In this document: one piece after another, positions 1 to 10,170 of the stretch
How the letters are laid out: each line of letters begins with the position of its first letter
Numbering within the stretch: the first letter of the stretch is position 1
Assembly (NCBI RefSeq): GCF_032452875.1
Contig: NC_083869.1
Location: forward strand, 124,936,001 to 125,000,000
From: Bos javanicus
Taxonomy: Eukaryota > Chordata > Mammalia > Artiodactyla > Bovidae
DNA length: 64,000 nt
Reading direction: 5' to 3'
The notes under the pieces: model-generated
What the model was told of the DNA's origin: nothing
Seen by the model: the letters and a program-made list of their open reading frames with translations, nothing else
Databases searched by the model: none
Translations under genes and position numbers: made by a program

Positions 1-100
1 GACTATGTCAATTTTGCCACCATCTCATATAGTCCAGTCCTATGACAATATGGACTTCCTGAAAAATATCACACTGACCTACTATATTAATGGTGGTGGT

Positions 101-300
101 AGTTTAGTTGCTAAGTTGTGCCCGACTCTAAGTTGTGCGACCCCATGGATTGTAGCCCATCAGGCTCCTCTGTCCATGGGATTTCCCAGGCAAAAATACT
201 GGAATGGGTTGCTATTTCCTTCTCCAGGTGATTTTCTTAACCGAGGGGTCAAACCTATGTCTCCTGCATTGGCAGGTGAATTCTTTACCTGCTAAGTCGA
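101..300 (-). repeat. Bov-tA SINE
   Basis: Reverse complement of the Bov-A body (cytosine-rich 'gactct..gcgaccccatgg' and 'tccatgggat' blocks) followed by the tRNA-like head with 'tctcctgcattggcagg'. Diverged, so an older copy. Confidence 0.85.
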
Positions 301-689
301 TCAGCACAGAATGAGCTCTCAATGCATGAGAAGCTGTGTCCAGGCTGGGTGAGGTGGGGGCAGGGACTAGCAAAGCTGAGGCCCAGCCCTGCCTTCAGAA
401 TCCAGTTGTTCTGCAGGAGAGTTTATTAATCAGCAGATATAGAACACCTGATGATGTGATACCAAGTTGACCATTCATCCACAATCACCCACCATGACCT
501 AGATTCTATGGGATATACCAAGTCGTAAGGTTGGTTGGGTCCAGCAATAATCCAGCCTTTAGGTGAAGGTGATACATCCAGTATCAAGCGCAAGTAGGAC
601 CAGAAGTCATGCGCATGAGCAGACAGCCCAAACCCTCGTATCATCTACCACTGCTGCAAAGTGCCCCTGCCTTAATATATACCTTTGGC
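301..689. other. unassigned sequence left of the ERVL fragment
   Basis: No host gene is recognisable. A 72-codon minus-strand frame (426-644) has no family resemblance that I can name. Because RNase H-like ERVL sequence follows at once, this stretch may be more decayed ERVL pol, but I cannot show it. Confidence 0.35.
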
Positions 690-852
690 CACTGAGGGGG
701 CCCTCATAGCCAGCTGACAAAGGAAAAGTTCTCCCCTTCTTCACAGATGGCTGTAACAGAGTCTAAGTCAAAACTGGACAGTGGCTGCACTACAGTCTCA
801 TCAGGACATGGCACTGAAAGGCAGTGCCCAATGGGCAGAGCTTTAGACAGCA
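690..852 (+). mobile_element. ERVL-type endogenous retrovirus pol remnant (RNase H region)
   Basis: Conceptual translation on the plus strand gives a decayed RNase H-like stretch with an F-T-D-G core and an A-Q-W-A-E-L block, interrupted by stops. It is an old, non-functional fossil. The following BovB piece separates it from the second ERVL block at 1640-2540, so both probably belong to one ancient insertion. Confidence 0.55.
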
Positions 853-1312
853 GCTTTGCCAACAAAGGTCCATCTAGTCAAGGCTATGGTTTTTCCAGTG
901 GTCATGTATGGATGTGAGAGTTGGACTATAAAGAAAGCTGAGCGTCAAAGAATTGATGCTTTTGAACTGTGTTGTTGAGAGTCCCTTGGACTGCAAGGAG
1001 ATCCAACCAGTCCATTCTAAAGGAGATCAGTCCTAGGTGTTCATTGGAAGGACTGATGTTGAAGCTGAAACTCCAGTACTCTGGCTACCTGATGCGAAGA
1101 GCTGACTCATTTGAAAAGACCCTGATGCTGGGAAAGATTGAGGGCAGGAGGAGAAGGGGACAACAGAGGATGAGATGGTTGGATGGCATCACCGACTCGA
1201 CAGACATGGGTTTGGGTGAACTCCGGGAGTTGGTGATGGACAGGGAGGCCTGGCGTGCTGCAGTGCATGGGGTCGCAAAGAGTCGGACACGACTGAGTGA
1301 CTGAACTGAACT
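853..1312 (+). mobile_element. BovB LINE, 3' end fragment
   Basis: The 5'-truncated copy encodes the C-terminus of the BovB polyprotein: the Y-G-C-E-S-W-T block near 910, the R-R-R-R-G-Q-Q-R-M-R-W-L-D-G-I-T block near 1150-1195 and a terminal H-G-V-A-K-S-R-T-R-L-S-D at about 1268-1304. A frameshift near 975 breaks the frame. It sits between two ERVL blocks. Confidence 0.93.
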
Positions 1313-1417
1313 CTGGAAGAAACAGGGATATTTTCTGGGTGTACCTTTGCCTTTCCTCCAGTGAACAGTATGTGAGAGTTACTGAAATGTTTAATGTACC
1401 AGTAAGCATCATCCCAA

Positions 1418-1622
1418 GGCTTCCTAGGCTCAGTGGTAAAGAATCCATCTGCCAGGACAGGAGACATGGATTTGATCCCTGGCTGGGGAAGATCCTGAGG
1501 AGTAGGAAATGGCAACCCACTCCAGTATTCTTGCCTGGGAAATCCTAAGGACAGAGGAGCCTGGCGGGCTACAGTCCATGGGGTCGTAAAGAGTTGGACA
1601 CGAATGAATGACTGAGCAAACA
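1418..1622 (+). repeat. Bov-tA SINE
   Basis: tRNA-Glu-like head ('cagtggtaaagaatc..', 'gatttgatccctgg') joined to a Bov-A body ('ggcaacccactccagtattc', 'gagttggacacga'). Full structure, moderately diverged. Confidence 0.9.
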
Positions 1623-1639
1623 AGCATCAACTCACATAA

Positions 1640-2540
1640 CATCATTTCATGACAAGGGGCCCACTCTGTAGTAGAGTAAGTGCAAGAAGGGATGGGATTT
1701 ACTGGTTTATCACGTACAACATCTAGAAGCTGCTAACCTAAAAGAGTATTGGAATGGTCTGATGAAACCACAGCTGAAGCACCAACTCAATAAGATATTT
1801 TATGACAGAAGAATATGATCTTCCAGGGTATAATATATACACCAAATCAAAGACCTTCATATGTTACTATATTTTCAAAACAGGGAAAATAGATGGATGT
1901 GGGAAATGGTGGGGGGGGGGGTGGGCAGTGGCTGAAATACCATACCTTGTTTATTATCAAACCCCAAGACCTACCTGGGATCCCTGAAACTCTGAGTTCT
2001 GCAGAGTTAAAGATCTAGGTCATCAAAAAAAGGAATACTTCCACAGGAGACAAAAAGAGTCCCAAGAGGCTATAAGCTATGGCTACTGCCTGGGCATTGT
2101 GGAGTCCTTGCATCCAGGGATCACCAGGCAAGAAGAGGAACTACCATCTTGGCAGGGGTAACTAAACCTCCTTATCAGAAAGAAGGTTGCCATTCCACAC
2201 CACAAAGGAGACAGTGAACGTATATTTAGAATCCAGATGATCCACTTGGGTGCCTGCTAGTATTCCTTTCCCAATTCTGATAGTATGGTAAAGAGACAAG
2301 CTGGAAAACTAATCTGAGAAAAGCATGTATGTAACCAATGGTTCAGATTCCTCAGGAATGAGGGTTTGGGTCCTACCACCAAGTAAAGTCATTGAGACTG
2401 GCAGAGATGATAGCTGAGGGCAAGGGGAATCCGAAATGGAGAGTGGAAGGAAGTAAAAATTACCAGTTGTAACCCTGAGACAGTTGCAGCAGCAGGAGAT
2501 AAAGTACTAACCTTTCTATTCTCAGTATTCCCCAGGAAGA
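1640..2540 (+). mobile_element. ERVL-type internal fragment (3' part of pol)
   Basis: Nucleotide blocks such as 'catccagggatcaccaggca', 'atgagggtttgggtc' and 'tagctgagggcaagg' match, from memory, the 3' pol segment of mammalian ERVL elements. There are many stops and a poly-G run near 1911-1922, and no open retroviral frame survives. Family assignment is by recall only and would need a library search. Confidence 0.6.
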
Positions 2541-2787
2541 GAGGCCCTCTAGCTATACTCCCAACATATACAAAGTAGATGAGATGAAAGAAAATGAAAA
2601 CACAAAATACCAAAACTTACGGGATTCACCTAGAGAGAGCAGTGTTGTGTTTGTGTGCTCAGTTGTTCAGTGCTTAGAGGGATATTTATAGCTGTAGGAA
2701 GAAAAACAAAATAAAACAAAAGGAAGGAAATAATAAGAATTACAGTGGAAATCAATGAAATAGAAAATACAAAAATTAGCTCAAAAT

Positions 2788-2967
2788 AGGACTTCCCTGG
2801 TGGTCCAGTGGCTAAGACTCCAAGCTCCCAATGCCAGGAACCTGGGTTCGACTCCTGATCACAGAATTAGATCCCACATGCCACAACTAAAGATCCCATA
2901 TACTGCAGGAGAGATCAAAGATCACGCATGACACAACTAGGACTGGGCACGGCCCAAAAAATAAACA
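2788..2967 (+). repeat. CHR-2 SINE
   Basis: Begins with the diagnostic 'ggacttccctggtggtccag', followed by the 'gggttcgactcc' B-box-like block and an A-rich tail after 'ggcacggccc'. Confidence 0.9.
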
Positions 2968-3422
2968 AAACAGAAAAACTGAGCTGTGCCTATATATAGT
3001 AGGTACTTAATAACTGTTGAGCTAAGCAAGTGACTATTAAGAGCCAATTACATGCTAAGTACCACACCAGATAGTATGCAAAGAAGAGTAAGTTTATGGT
3101 CCTTAATCTTAAAAGCAATACCAATAGAGAAAAACAGATGGTCAGATTAAGGAGAAGGTATTAATACAATATATGTGTAATAATGGAAATACAGATAGTG
3201 AAGAACAGAGTCTTCCCTTTCTAACCAGATGAGAAATAGGGCTGTACTTCTACATAATGCTAAAGCTCATCTCACTCCTTGATTTTAGTTCCAAAACTCA
3301 AGGCAGATTTTAGCTGGCAAGAGGTCAAACTTGATCAAAATGAGTAGTATCTAAAAATATTATCAAGATGATGAAACCACTATATATTAGCAGAGAAGGG
3401 ACAATTTAAAATATTATTTCCA

Positions 3423-5188
3423 GAACCATGCGGGTCGCCATGGCGGAGCTGCAGCAGCCCCGGGTGCAGGAGGCAGTGGACTCCATGGTGAAGAGTCTGG
3501 AGAGAGAGAATATCCGGAAGATGCAGGGCCTTATGTTCCGGTGCAGCACCGCCTGTTGTGAGGAAAGCCAGGCATCCATGCAGCAAGTGCACCAGTGCAT
3601 TGAGCGCTGCCATGCACCTCTGGCTCAAGCCCAGGCCCCGGTGACCAGCGAGTTGGAGAAGTTCCAGGACCGCCTGGCCCGGTGCACCATGTACTGCAAT
3701 GACAAGGCCAAAGATTCAATAGATGCAGGGAGTAAAGAGCTTCACGTGAAGCAGCAGCAGGAGACCTGCGTGACCAAGTGTGTGGATGACCACATGAACC
3801 TCATCCCAACCATGACCAGGAAGATGAAGGAGTCTCTCTCTTCCATTGGGAAACAGCTGTCTGCTAGTGGCCATCAGGGCTGAGGGTAGGAATCAATTTA
3901 AAAAGAGGAATGGGGATTCGGGTCTTTTAAGGAGAGTTGATGAATGAGGAAATTAAGAATGGCAGCAAGTCTAAGGCCTCTGTTTCTTTCCTCTGGATGC
4001 TGGTTCCTTTGTGTTTCGATCCTAGAGAGTGAAATGGAAAAAAAAAAGGTGCTAAAATTTGGGTCACAGATAGCACAGGAGGTTTGTTTTAGCCTGAATT
4101 TCATGTGGAAAATACTTCTCCTGCCAATAGGGAGTCTCCCTTCTACCAAACCAGGGCCCTCCAAGGTACCAGATCCTCTTACTGCACAGATACCAAGAGG
4201 CTGGCAGGTTCGCGTAACCAGCTTGTGGTCTAGTGGAGTATGAAAGGAGGTGTTCTATTTGGTGTCTACCTGCTGTTTACCAGAAGGATCACTACAACAT
4301 TTTCCACAAACTAATAAAATCCATGCAGTCACTAATGCAGAAGGGGGCAGTGGTCTTCGAGGGGTTTGTTTTGCTTGTTTTTCTTTTATAGACAAGGGCA
4401 TGACGTTAAAATGTAAAGTTGGGAGAGGCAGTTTGGATAAAAACTTTGAAAGGGTCCCTGCAGGTACTCATTTCTGACCATCAAGATGTGGATGTGTGTT
4501 TCTTAAAATTCTCACACATTACATCATTCGGTTGGGAGACCCTGCAAAAATGTAAGAAGCGACCTCACACTGGTAAGGGAAGCAGGTGCTTTCCCTCTCA
4601 CTGGCAGCCCTGGTGGGCCCTGAGGCCACCTGCGGCAAAGTCAGCCAAGCGGCCAGACAATCTTACAGTGACACTCGGCCTTGAAGGGAAACGGGATTTT
4701 GGCAGTATAATATGCTCATATTCAGGAATGAACAGTGAAAGAGGAACTATTAGCTAGTTAATTAAGAGGGTTGTGAAGGACGGGCTTTGGAAAAATCTGT
4801 TTGTCATGAAACAGAATGAAAGCCTAAACCCAGTGTTGCTTACTTTGCCCCCTGAAATAACAGAGCTTTGTTGAGACAATCCCCTGGCAACAAAAAAAGT
4901 CAAGGGAGGAAAAGTAAGCAACTCAGGGATGAACTGTGGCTCCTTCAGAACGTTAAAGGGACTACCGTCCATTACCAAATACCACTTTTGCCAGGGCCTT
5001 TGCTACATGCGTTGTTCTTGCCCCAGTTCTGGCCCCTTATCATTTTGATAAGGACCTTGTCTTTTTACTGACTTACTACTTGAAATGATAATATTGTCTG
5101 TTTGCTGTTTCAAGACTGTGATATATTTTCCTAGTGGTTTGGTTTTCGAAATAAATAAGACTTAATTTTCTTCCAAAAAAAATAAATT
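3423..5188 (+). pseudogene. FAM136A: FAM136A processed retrocopy (full-length cDNA insertion)
   Basis: An intronless FAM136A mRNA copy: short 5' UTR, coding region, about 1.3 kb of 3' UTR, a polyadenylation signal AATAAA at 5150-5155 and a short A-rich tail at about 5175-5188. The insertion is bounded by a perfect 14-bp target-site duplication, aaatattatttcca, at 3409-3422 and 5189-5202, the hallmark of L1-driven retrotransposition. The parent gene encodes a small mitochondrial protein with paired CX3C cysteine motifs. The copy lies in the presumed first intron of PHACTR4, in the orientation opposite to that gene. Whether it is transcribed cannot be told from sequence. Confidence 0.95.
3440..3883 (+). 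CDS. open reading frame of the FAM136A retrocopy (stop lost, 9-residue extension)
   Basis: The frame begins at ATG 3440, within GCCATGG, with M-A-E-L-Q-Q as in FAM136A; an extra in-frame ATG at 3428 lies in what was 5' UTR. The four CX3C pairs are intact (CSTAC, CIERC, CTMYC and CVTKC cores), and no frameshift or premature stop occurs across the normal 138 residues. Where the family ends in S-I-G-K, this copy reads CAG instead of the presumed TAG. Nine extra residues follow (Q-L-S-A-S-G-H-Q-G) before TGA at 3881-3883, giving 147 residues. An intact frame in a retrocopy can mean youth or selection; no promoter is visible. I treat it as a retrocopy that could be expressed, not as a proven gene. 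Confidence 0.7.
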   Translation: MAELQQPRVQEAVDSMVKSLERENIRKMQGLMFRCSTACCEESQASMQQVHQCIERCHAPLAQAQAPVTSELEKFQDRLARCTMYCNDKAKDSIDAGSKELHVKQQQETCVTKCVDDHMNLIPTMTRKMKESLSSIGKQLSASGHQG

Positions 5189-5266
5189 AAATATTATTTC
5201 CATTTATTTCTTGGACTTTACTGAAAAGCAAACCATTAGAGGAATAAACAAGATTAAGAAACAGTG

Positions 5267-5748
5267 GTCTTTTCATGAAGATGGCGCCGAAGCCAAAGCA
5301 AAGGCTTTGAAGGCCAAGAGAGCAATGTCCAAAGGTGTCCACAGCCACACACACACACAAAAGATCCAGACCAGAACACTGCGGCTCAGGAGGCAGCCCA
5401 AATATCCCCGGAAGAGCGCCCCTAGGAGAGAGCAAACTTGACCACTATGCCGTCATCAAATTCCCCCTCACCACCGAGTCAGCCATGAAGAAATAGAAGA
5501 CAACAACACAATGGTGTTCGCTGTGGATGTCAGGGCCAACAAGCACCAAACTAAACAGCTGCGAGAAGCTCTATGACACCGACGTAGGTAAAGTCAGTAC
5601 CCTGATCAGGCCTGATGGAGAGAAGAAGGCAAATGTTCAACTGGCTCCTGACTATGATGCTTTGGATGGTGCCTATGAAACTCGGCTCATCTATCTAAAC
5701 TGAGTCCAACTGGCTAATTCCAAATATAAAAGTTTTCACCATAAAAAA
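5267..5748 (+). pseudogene. RPL23A: RPL23A processed pseudogene
   Basis: Similar to ribosomal protein uL23: the AAG-ATGGCGCCG start at 5281, the K-A-L-K-A-K block, T-L-R-L-R-R-Q-P-K-Y-P-R-K-S-A-P-R-R, H-Y-A-V-I-K-F-P-L-T-T-E-S-A-M-K-K and a terminal region ending in TGA at 5701. It is disabled by a small deletion just after the start, loss of the residues normally following K-I-R-T, and further frameshifts near 5450-5570. A (CA)n run replaces the lysine cluster near 5345-5360. The A tail at about 5741-5750 and an 11-bp target-site duplication, aagaaacagtg, at 5256-5266 and 5749-5759 prove retrotransposition. It lies 54 bases beyond the FAM136A retrocopy. Confidence 0.95.
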
Positions 5749-5759
5749 AAGAAACAGTG

Positions 5760-6165
5760 TATCAACTGCTCTTCTAGAGTGATCTACAATTGTTCAGACA
5801 GATGCTACTACTTAACCCAAGGAGTTAACACTGTAATCTACATGTACCTTTATTATCTGACACCACAGAATCTACCCTTTTGATTGGAAAACTTTTCGTT
5901 TCTTAGAATTACTTTCTTTGCTATTTCTCAATTATTCTTGTTAATACTACATAAAAATTTGGTAGCTACAAATAGTCAGTTCATAAGAACTTCACTTGTT
6001 TTTGCTTTTTTGGGAAAATGGAACATTATAAAGAGATATAGATAAATTAAAAATGTAAATAGGACTTTGCAGAAATAAAAAATACTGAAAATTTTAAAAT
6101 AGAGATTAACAATCACATTCTCAGTAAAACAATTTCACAAATGTCTTTTAAAAGGTCTGTTCAGG
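5760..6165. other. AT-rich sequence without recognised features
   Basis: No gene, promoter or recognisable repeat seen. Likely intronic. Confidence 0.5.
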
Positions 6166-6395
6166 GACTTCCCTGGAAGTCCAGTGGTTAAGAATCTGCC
6201 TTGCAATGCAGGGGGCTTAGGTTCAATTCCTGGTCGGGGAACTTCCACATGTCCCATGGTGTGGCCAAGAAAAAAAAAGATCCCACATGCCTTGGAGCAA
6301 CTAAGCCTGCACAGCACAGCCAGAGAGTCCATGAGCCACAACTAAAGATTCCACTTGCTGCAACTAGGACCCAACGCAGCCAAATAAAATAAGTA
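6166..6395 (+). repeat. CHR-type tRNA SINE
   Basis: The 'gggacttccctgg' head, the 'aggttcaattcctggtcggg' block, then an A-run and a second 'gagcaactaagcc..' section resembling a CHR-1 tail, ending in an A-rich stretch near 6385-6405. Confidence 0.85.
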
Positions 6396-6399
6396 TTAA

Positions 6400-7158
6400 A
6401 AAAAGAATAAAATCAGAAGGTCTGTTTAGTAAAAGTTACACTTGCAAAAAGATTACTTAATTTTAAACACATATAATGAACATCTAACATTAACTAAGGG
6501 TAAAGACAAAAATGAAACTAATTTTCCATTTCAAGAAAAACTGTGACCTCCTCCTCCTGGTTAAACAGTCCTCTGTTACACTAAGCAGCATGAATCAGCT
6601 TTGAAATAGAGGTGCGGCCTACTGATAAGCAAAAGTACTCTCAGGAAATATATTAGTGAGTTATAAAGGACAGGCCTCATCAAAGGCAATTCATCATCAC
6701 TGACCATGACAAAATCTACACCTAGAAAAACGTAGCATGGTTTCTTCCTGGCGTTTTATATATATATATCACATTATGAGAAAATCCCCCAGAACAAAAC
6801 ATATCTTTTAAAAGCTACAGTATTCAGTGACATGTCAAATCTTTCCAAAAAACAATTATGGCAGTAAACATTAACTCTGATGAAAATACTATTTATAAAA
6901 TCTCCAAAAATAATTTAACCCAAAACTAAACATGTAAAGAAATGAAATTTCATATTTGTTGTCAACTTAACCTTTTAAAATAGCTATGTGATTGACACAC
7001 ATGAACAGATAAATGGGAATGACGAGAAGGAATTCACCGAGGAAATACAAACAGTTAATAAAAATGAAAATATATTCAGCTTGATTGCTAAAAAGGAAAA
7101 TGCCAATGTAAAGTGAGTTTTATTTTGATTTTTTTTTGCCTATCAGAATGGCTAAAAT
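6400..7158. other. AT-rich intron-like sequence
   Basis: No coding potential in either strand beyond chance. A short (TA)n run lies at about 6760-6770. Nothing recognisable. Confidence 0.5.
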
Positions 7159-7432
7159 TTTGAGGTAAGAATCCACCTACCAATTCAGGGGACAGGGAGG
7201 GGTTTGATCCCTGGTCGAGAAGATTCTATGTGCCGAGGAGCAACTAAGCCCACATGCCACAATTACTGAAGCCTGCACACTCCAGGGCCCGAGAGCCACA
7301 AGCAACGAGCCCCTGTGCTGCAACTAGTGAAGCCCAAGTGCCTGGAGCCTGTACCGCAACCAGAGAAAGCCTGCACGTGGCAGCAAAGACCCAGTGCAGC
7401 CACAAATAAATAAATGAATAAAAAACAGAGTA
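7159..7432 (+). repeat. CHR-1 SINE
   Basis: 'gtttgatccctggtcgag', 'gagcaactaagcccacatgc', 'agccacaagcaacgagcccc' and the tail 'gcagccacaaataaataaat': the long CHR-1 structure. Confidence 0.9.
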
Positions 7433-7765
7433 AAAGATTTAGTTTTGGGGGAAGAGAAAGGAGAAGAGGAAAGGCACTGATGGAAGGGTATAAGATGAGT
7501 ACGTTCCAGAGACCTAAAGTACAGCATGATGACTATAGTTAATAACAAAGTACTGCATACTTGAAATCTGCTGAGTAGATCTGTGAACCATTCCATATTT
7601 TTACATATCATATATTAATGGACATATAGGGAATTTAGAAAAATGGTACCAACGATACTACATGCAGGGCAGCAAAGCAGACAGAGACATAAAGAACAGG
7701 CTTTTGGACTCAGTGGGAGGAGAGGGTGGGATGATTTGAGAAAACAGCATTGAAACATATTCACT

Positions 7766-7968
7766 GTGTGACCCATAGACAGCAGCCCACCAGGCTCCCC
7801 CGTGCCTGGGATTTTCCAGGCAAGAACACTGGAGTGGGGTGCCATTTCCTTCTCCAATGCATGAAAGTGAAAAGGGAAAGTGAAGTCGCTCAGTTGTGTC
7901 TGACCTTTAGCGACCCCATGGACTGCAGCCTTCCAGGCTCCTCTGTCCCTGGGATTTTCCAGGCAAGA
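7766..7968 (-). repeat. Bov-A2 SINE
   Basis: Two reverse-oriented Bov-A monomers joined by the linker 'atgcatgaaagtgaaaaggg'. The 3'-most part is cut short near 7968. Confidence 0.9.
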
Positions 7969-7989
7969 TTATATATGACACAGGGAATC

Positions 7990-8150
7990 TAAAGTCAGTG
8001 CTCTGTGACAACCTGGAGGGATGTGGCAGCGAGGGAGGTGAGAGGAGGTTTCAGGAGGGAGGGGACACATGTATGCCTATGGCCGATTCATGTTGCTGTA
8101 TGGCAAAAACCATCACAATATTATAATTATCCTCCAATTAAAATAAATAA
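7990..8150 (+). mobile_element. ruminant L1 3' UTR fragment
   Basis: 'gtatgcctatggccgattca' and the terminal 'ccaattaaaataaataaa' are typical of the bovine L1 3' end. Confidence 0.75.
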
Positions 8151-8154
8151 AATT

Positions 8155-8280
8155 AAGGAGTTCCCTGCTGGCCCAGTGGTTAGAATTCCAGGCTGTCACT
8201 GCTGTGGCCTGGTTTCAATCCCTGGCAGGAAAACTACCGCAAACTGTGCAGCGTGGCCAAAAAAAGGAAATAAAAAAAAA
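8155..8280 (+). repeat. CHR-2 SINE
   Basis: 'agttccctgctggcccagtg' head, 'gtttcaatccctggcagg' and 'gcagcgtggccaaaaaaagg' tail. It abuts the preceding L1 end, so it inserted in or next to the L1 tail. Confidence 0.88.
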
Positions 8281-8332
8281 ACTTAGACAACGAAGCTCTA
8301 TATAAATATTCATATCTGCTGATCCAGTGATT

Positions 8333-8455
8333 TCATTCTTTTTTAACATTTATTTTTATTGCAGTATAGTTGAATTACAATGCTGTATTACTGCTATACA
8401 GCAAAGTGACTCAGCCATATATACATACATACACACACATTATTTTTCATATTCT
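8333..8455 (-). mobile_element. ruminant L1 3' end fragment
   Basis: Antisense L1 3' UTR ('tttattgcagtatagttgaa', 'acaatgctgtattac') followed by 'acatacatacacacacac'. The same segment recurs in the long antisense L1 near 39640. Confidence 0.7.
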
Positions 8456-8607
8456 TTTCCACTATCATTTATCATAGGATAGTAAATGTAGCAGTAATTT
8501 CATTTTAAAAGAAGAAAGTAACATGTGCAAACCTTGTGTGGCAGCATTAAGACTAATGGTTAAATAATTTGAGACCAATAACAAAGGAATCCTTAGCTCA
8601 GTTGTTA

Positions 8608-8742
8608 ACTTTTTTTTGGAGGGGGGCAGGGCATGACTCAGGGCTCGCAGGACCTTAGTTTCCCCACCAGGGATAGAACCTGGGCTGATGGCAGTGAAAG
8701 TGCCAAGTCCTAATCACTAGACCACCAGGGAATCCCCCTTAG
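8608..8742 (-). repeat. CHR-2 SINE
   Basis: Starts with a T-run, contains 'ccccaccagggatagaacc', and ends with 'taatcactagaccaccaggg', the reverse complement of the CHR-2 head. Confidence 0.88.
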
Positions 8743-9439
8743 TTCAGTTTATTTTCATAAACAGTCGCTGTTCAGTGGGGAGAATAAAGAGGTAAATAAG
8801 CTACAGAGGGAAAAGTGCCCTGCAGAGACATGGACAAAGTGCTTTGGGATCACTCAAGGTAAAGATGAATCATTAACCTTTTCTGCCAGTTTCGGACACT
8901 GTATTTCCAACCTAAGTACAAAGAAGAGAGTAAGCAGCTGGGTAGACAGAATCAAGTGTTCTGGTTATCTGCTAGATGAGACTTGAAGGGTCATGTGGGC
9001 TCAGACAGTTCTCTCTAAGAGATGGTGTTGAGTTCCATCCGAATCAGCCCTCCACAAAGGAAACAAACAACCTATGCAATGTAATTAAGTTATGTCAGAT
9101 AATCATAAAATTGCTATTTACCCTTAAAACACAGTCAAGGGCTAGTTTAAAAATACTCCTGGAAATGTGGATAACAAGTTCACATTTGAGAGAATAAATA
9201 CAGAGAATATTTAACAATGGAGGCTGTTTTATTAAGTCACAGATTTGATTCAAGATAAAATTTGATTTTAAATGTACACTTGAAAAAAATCCAGTAACAT
9301 CACATACTACAAATAAATTTCTAAATGCAATGCACTGACAGTATGTACCCTTGAAGTACCCTGGAACTGAAGGGTGCACTTTAAACCAGAGTTTACTCCC
9401 TTGTACAGCACTGATCACAGTATTAATCCTTTTCCTTGC

Positions 9440-9625
9440 CAGGGATAATCATATCTTTTCTCATATTTATTAAACACTCTACAGTTTACAAAGATTTCTC
9501 ACATGCATTATCCTGATACTTTTGAAGAAATGGTTACTAGCTCCATTTTATAAATGAGGAAACTAAAGGTCAGCTCACATCTAGGAAGTGATGGAGCTGA
9601 AATTAGGATTTAGGTTTTCAGACTC
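9440..9625 (-). repeat. MIR-like ancient SINE
   Basis: 'attttataaatgaggaaact' and 'ctaggaagtgatggagctga' are core MIR signatures in reverse orientation. Confidence 0.6.
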
Positions 9626-9925
9626 CAAAGATAGTAAATACATTACTTTGAATAAATGTCAGAACTTTCGGACTGTAAAAACAAAGATCTAGTACTTTAA
9701 ATATAATAGAGAAGTTAAACTGAAAACTAAGCTTGAATCTGAAAGCTGTGTGGTTTCAACCACCTCTTCCCTAAAAAAAAAAATCAATCACTAGACACAC
9801 TTCCTCTCTTAAAACTCCTCGGAATACCATAGAAGTCCTAGAATTTGAGAAGCCAACTAATCCAGACCCTTACAGAGATGAGAAAATTGAAGCACAAGAC
9901 ATGTGACTTGCTCTGAGTCTCCCAT

Positions 9926-10170
9926 TACAACATAGTGTGTCGTCTTCTCAGGCCCACATCAACAGAATTCAAAAACATCTGTGAATTGGTGGAGACAGAA
10001 CGGATAGCTGACTGGCTAATCTGTCCAACCTCAGTAGGGCCCTGAGGTTCGACAGCCCTTTTGCTCATCTGCTCATCTCTGGTGGCTCGTTTACTTTTTC
10101 CATGATTGCTACTCCAAACTTTTAACACTTTGGAGTGGCTTGCTTCAGGGTCGGAGGCACTGACTGCAGC
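9926..10170. other. unassigned stretch upstream of the BovB element, open on the minus strand
   Basis: A 131-codon minus-strand frame (9925-10320) crosses into the BovB 5' region. It is rich in S, R and K with no recognisable domain. It may be an extension of the BovB 5' end or unique intronic sequence. I do not call it a gene. Confidence 0.3.

Noticed and set aside
2788..2967. tRNA-like B-box sequences considered as tRNA genes
   Set aside because: These, and the similar ones throughout the window, are tRNA-derived SINE heads followed by SINE bodies and A-rich tails. No complete cloverleaf with anticodon was found.
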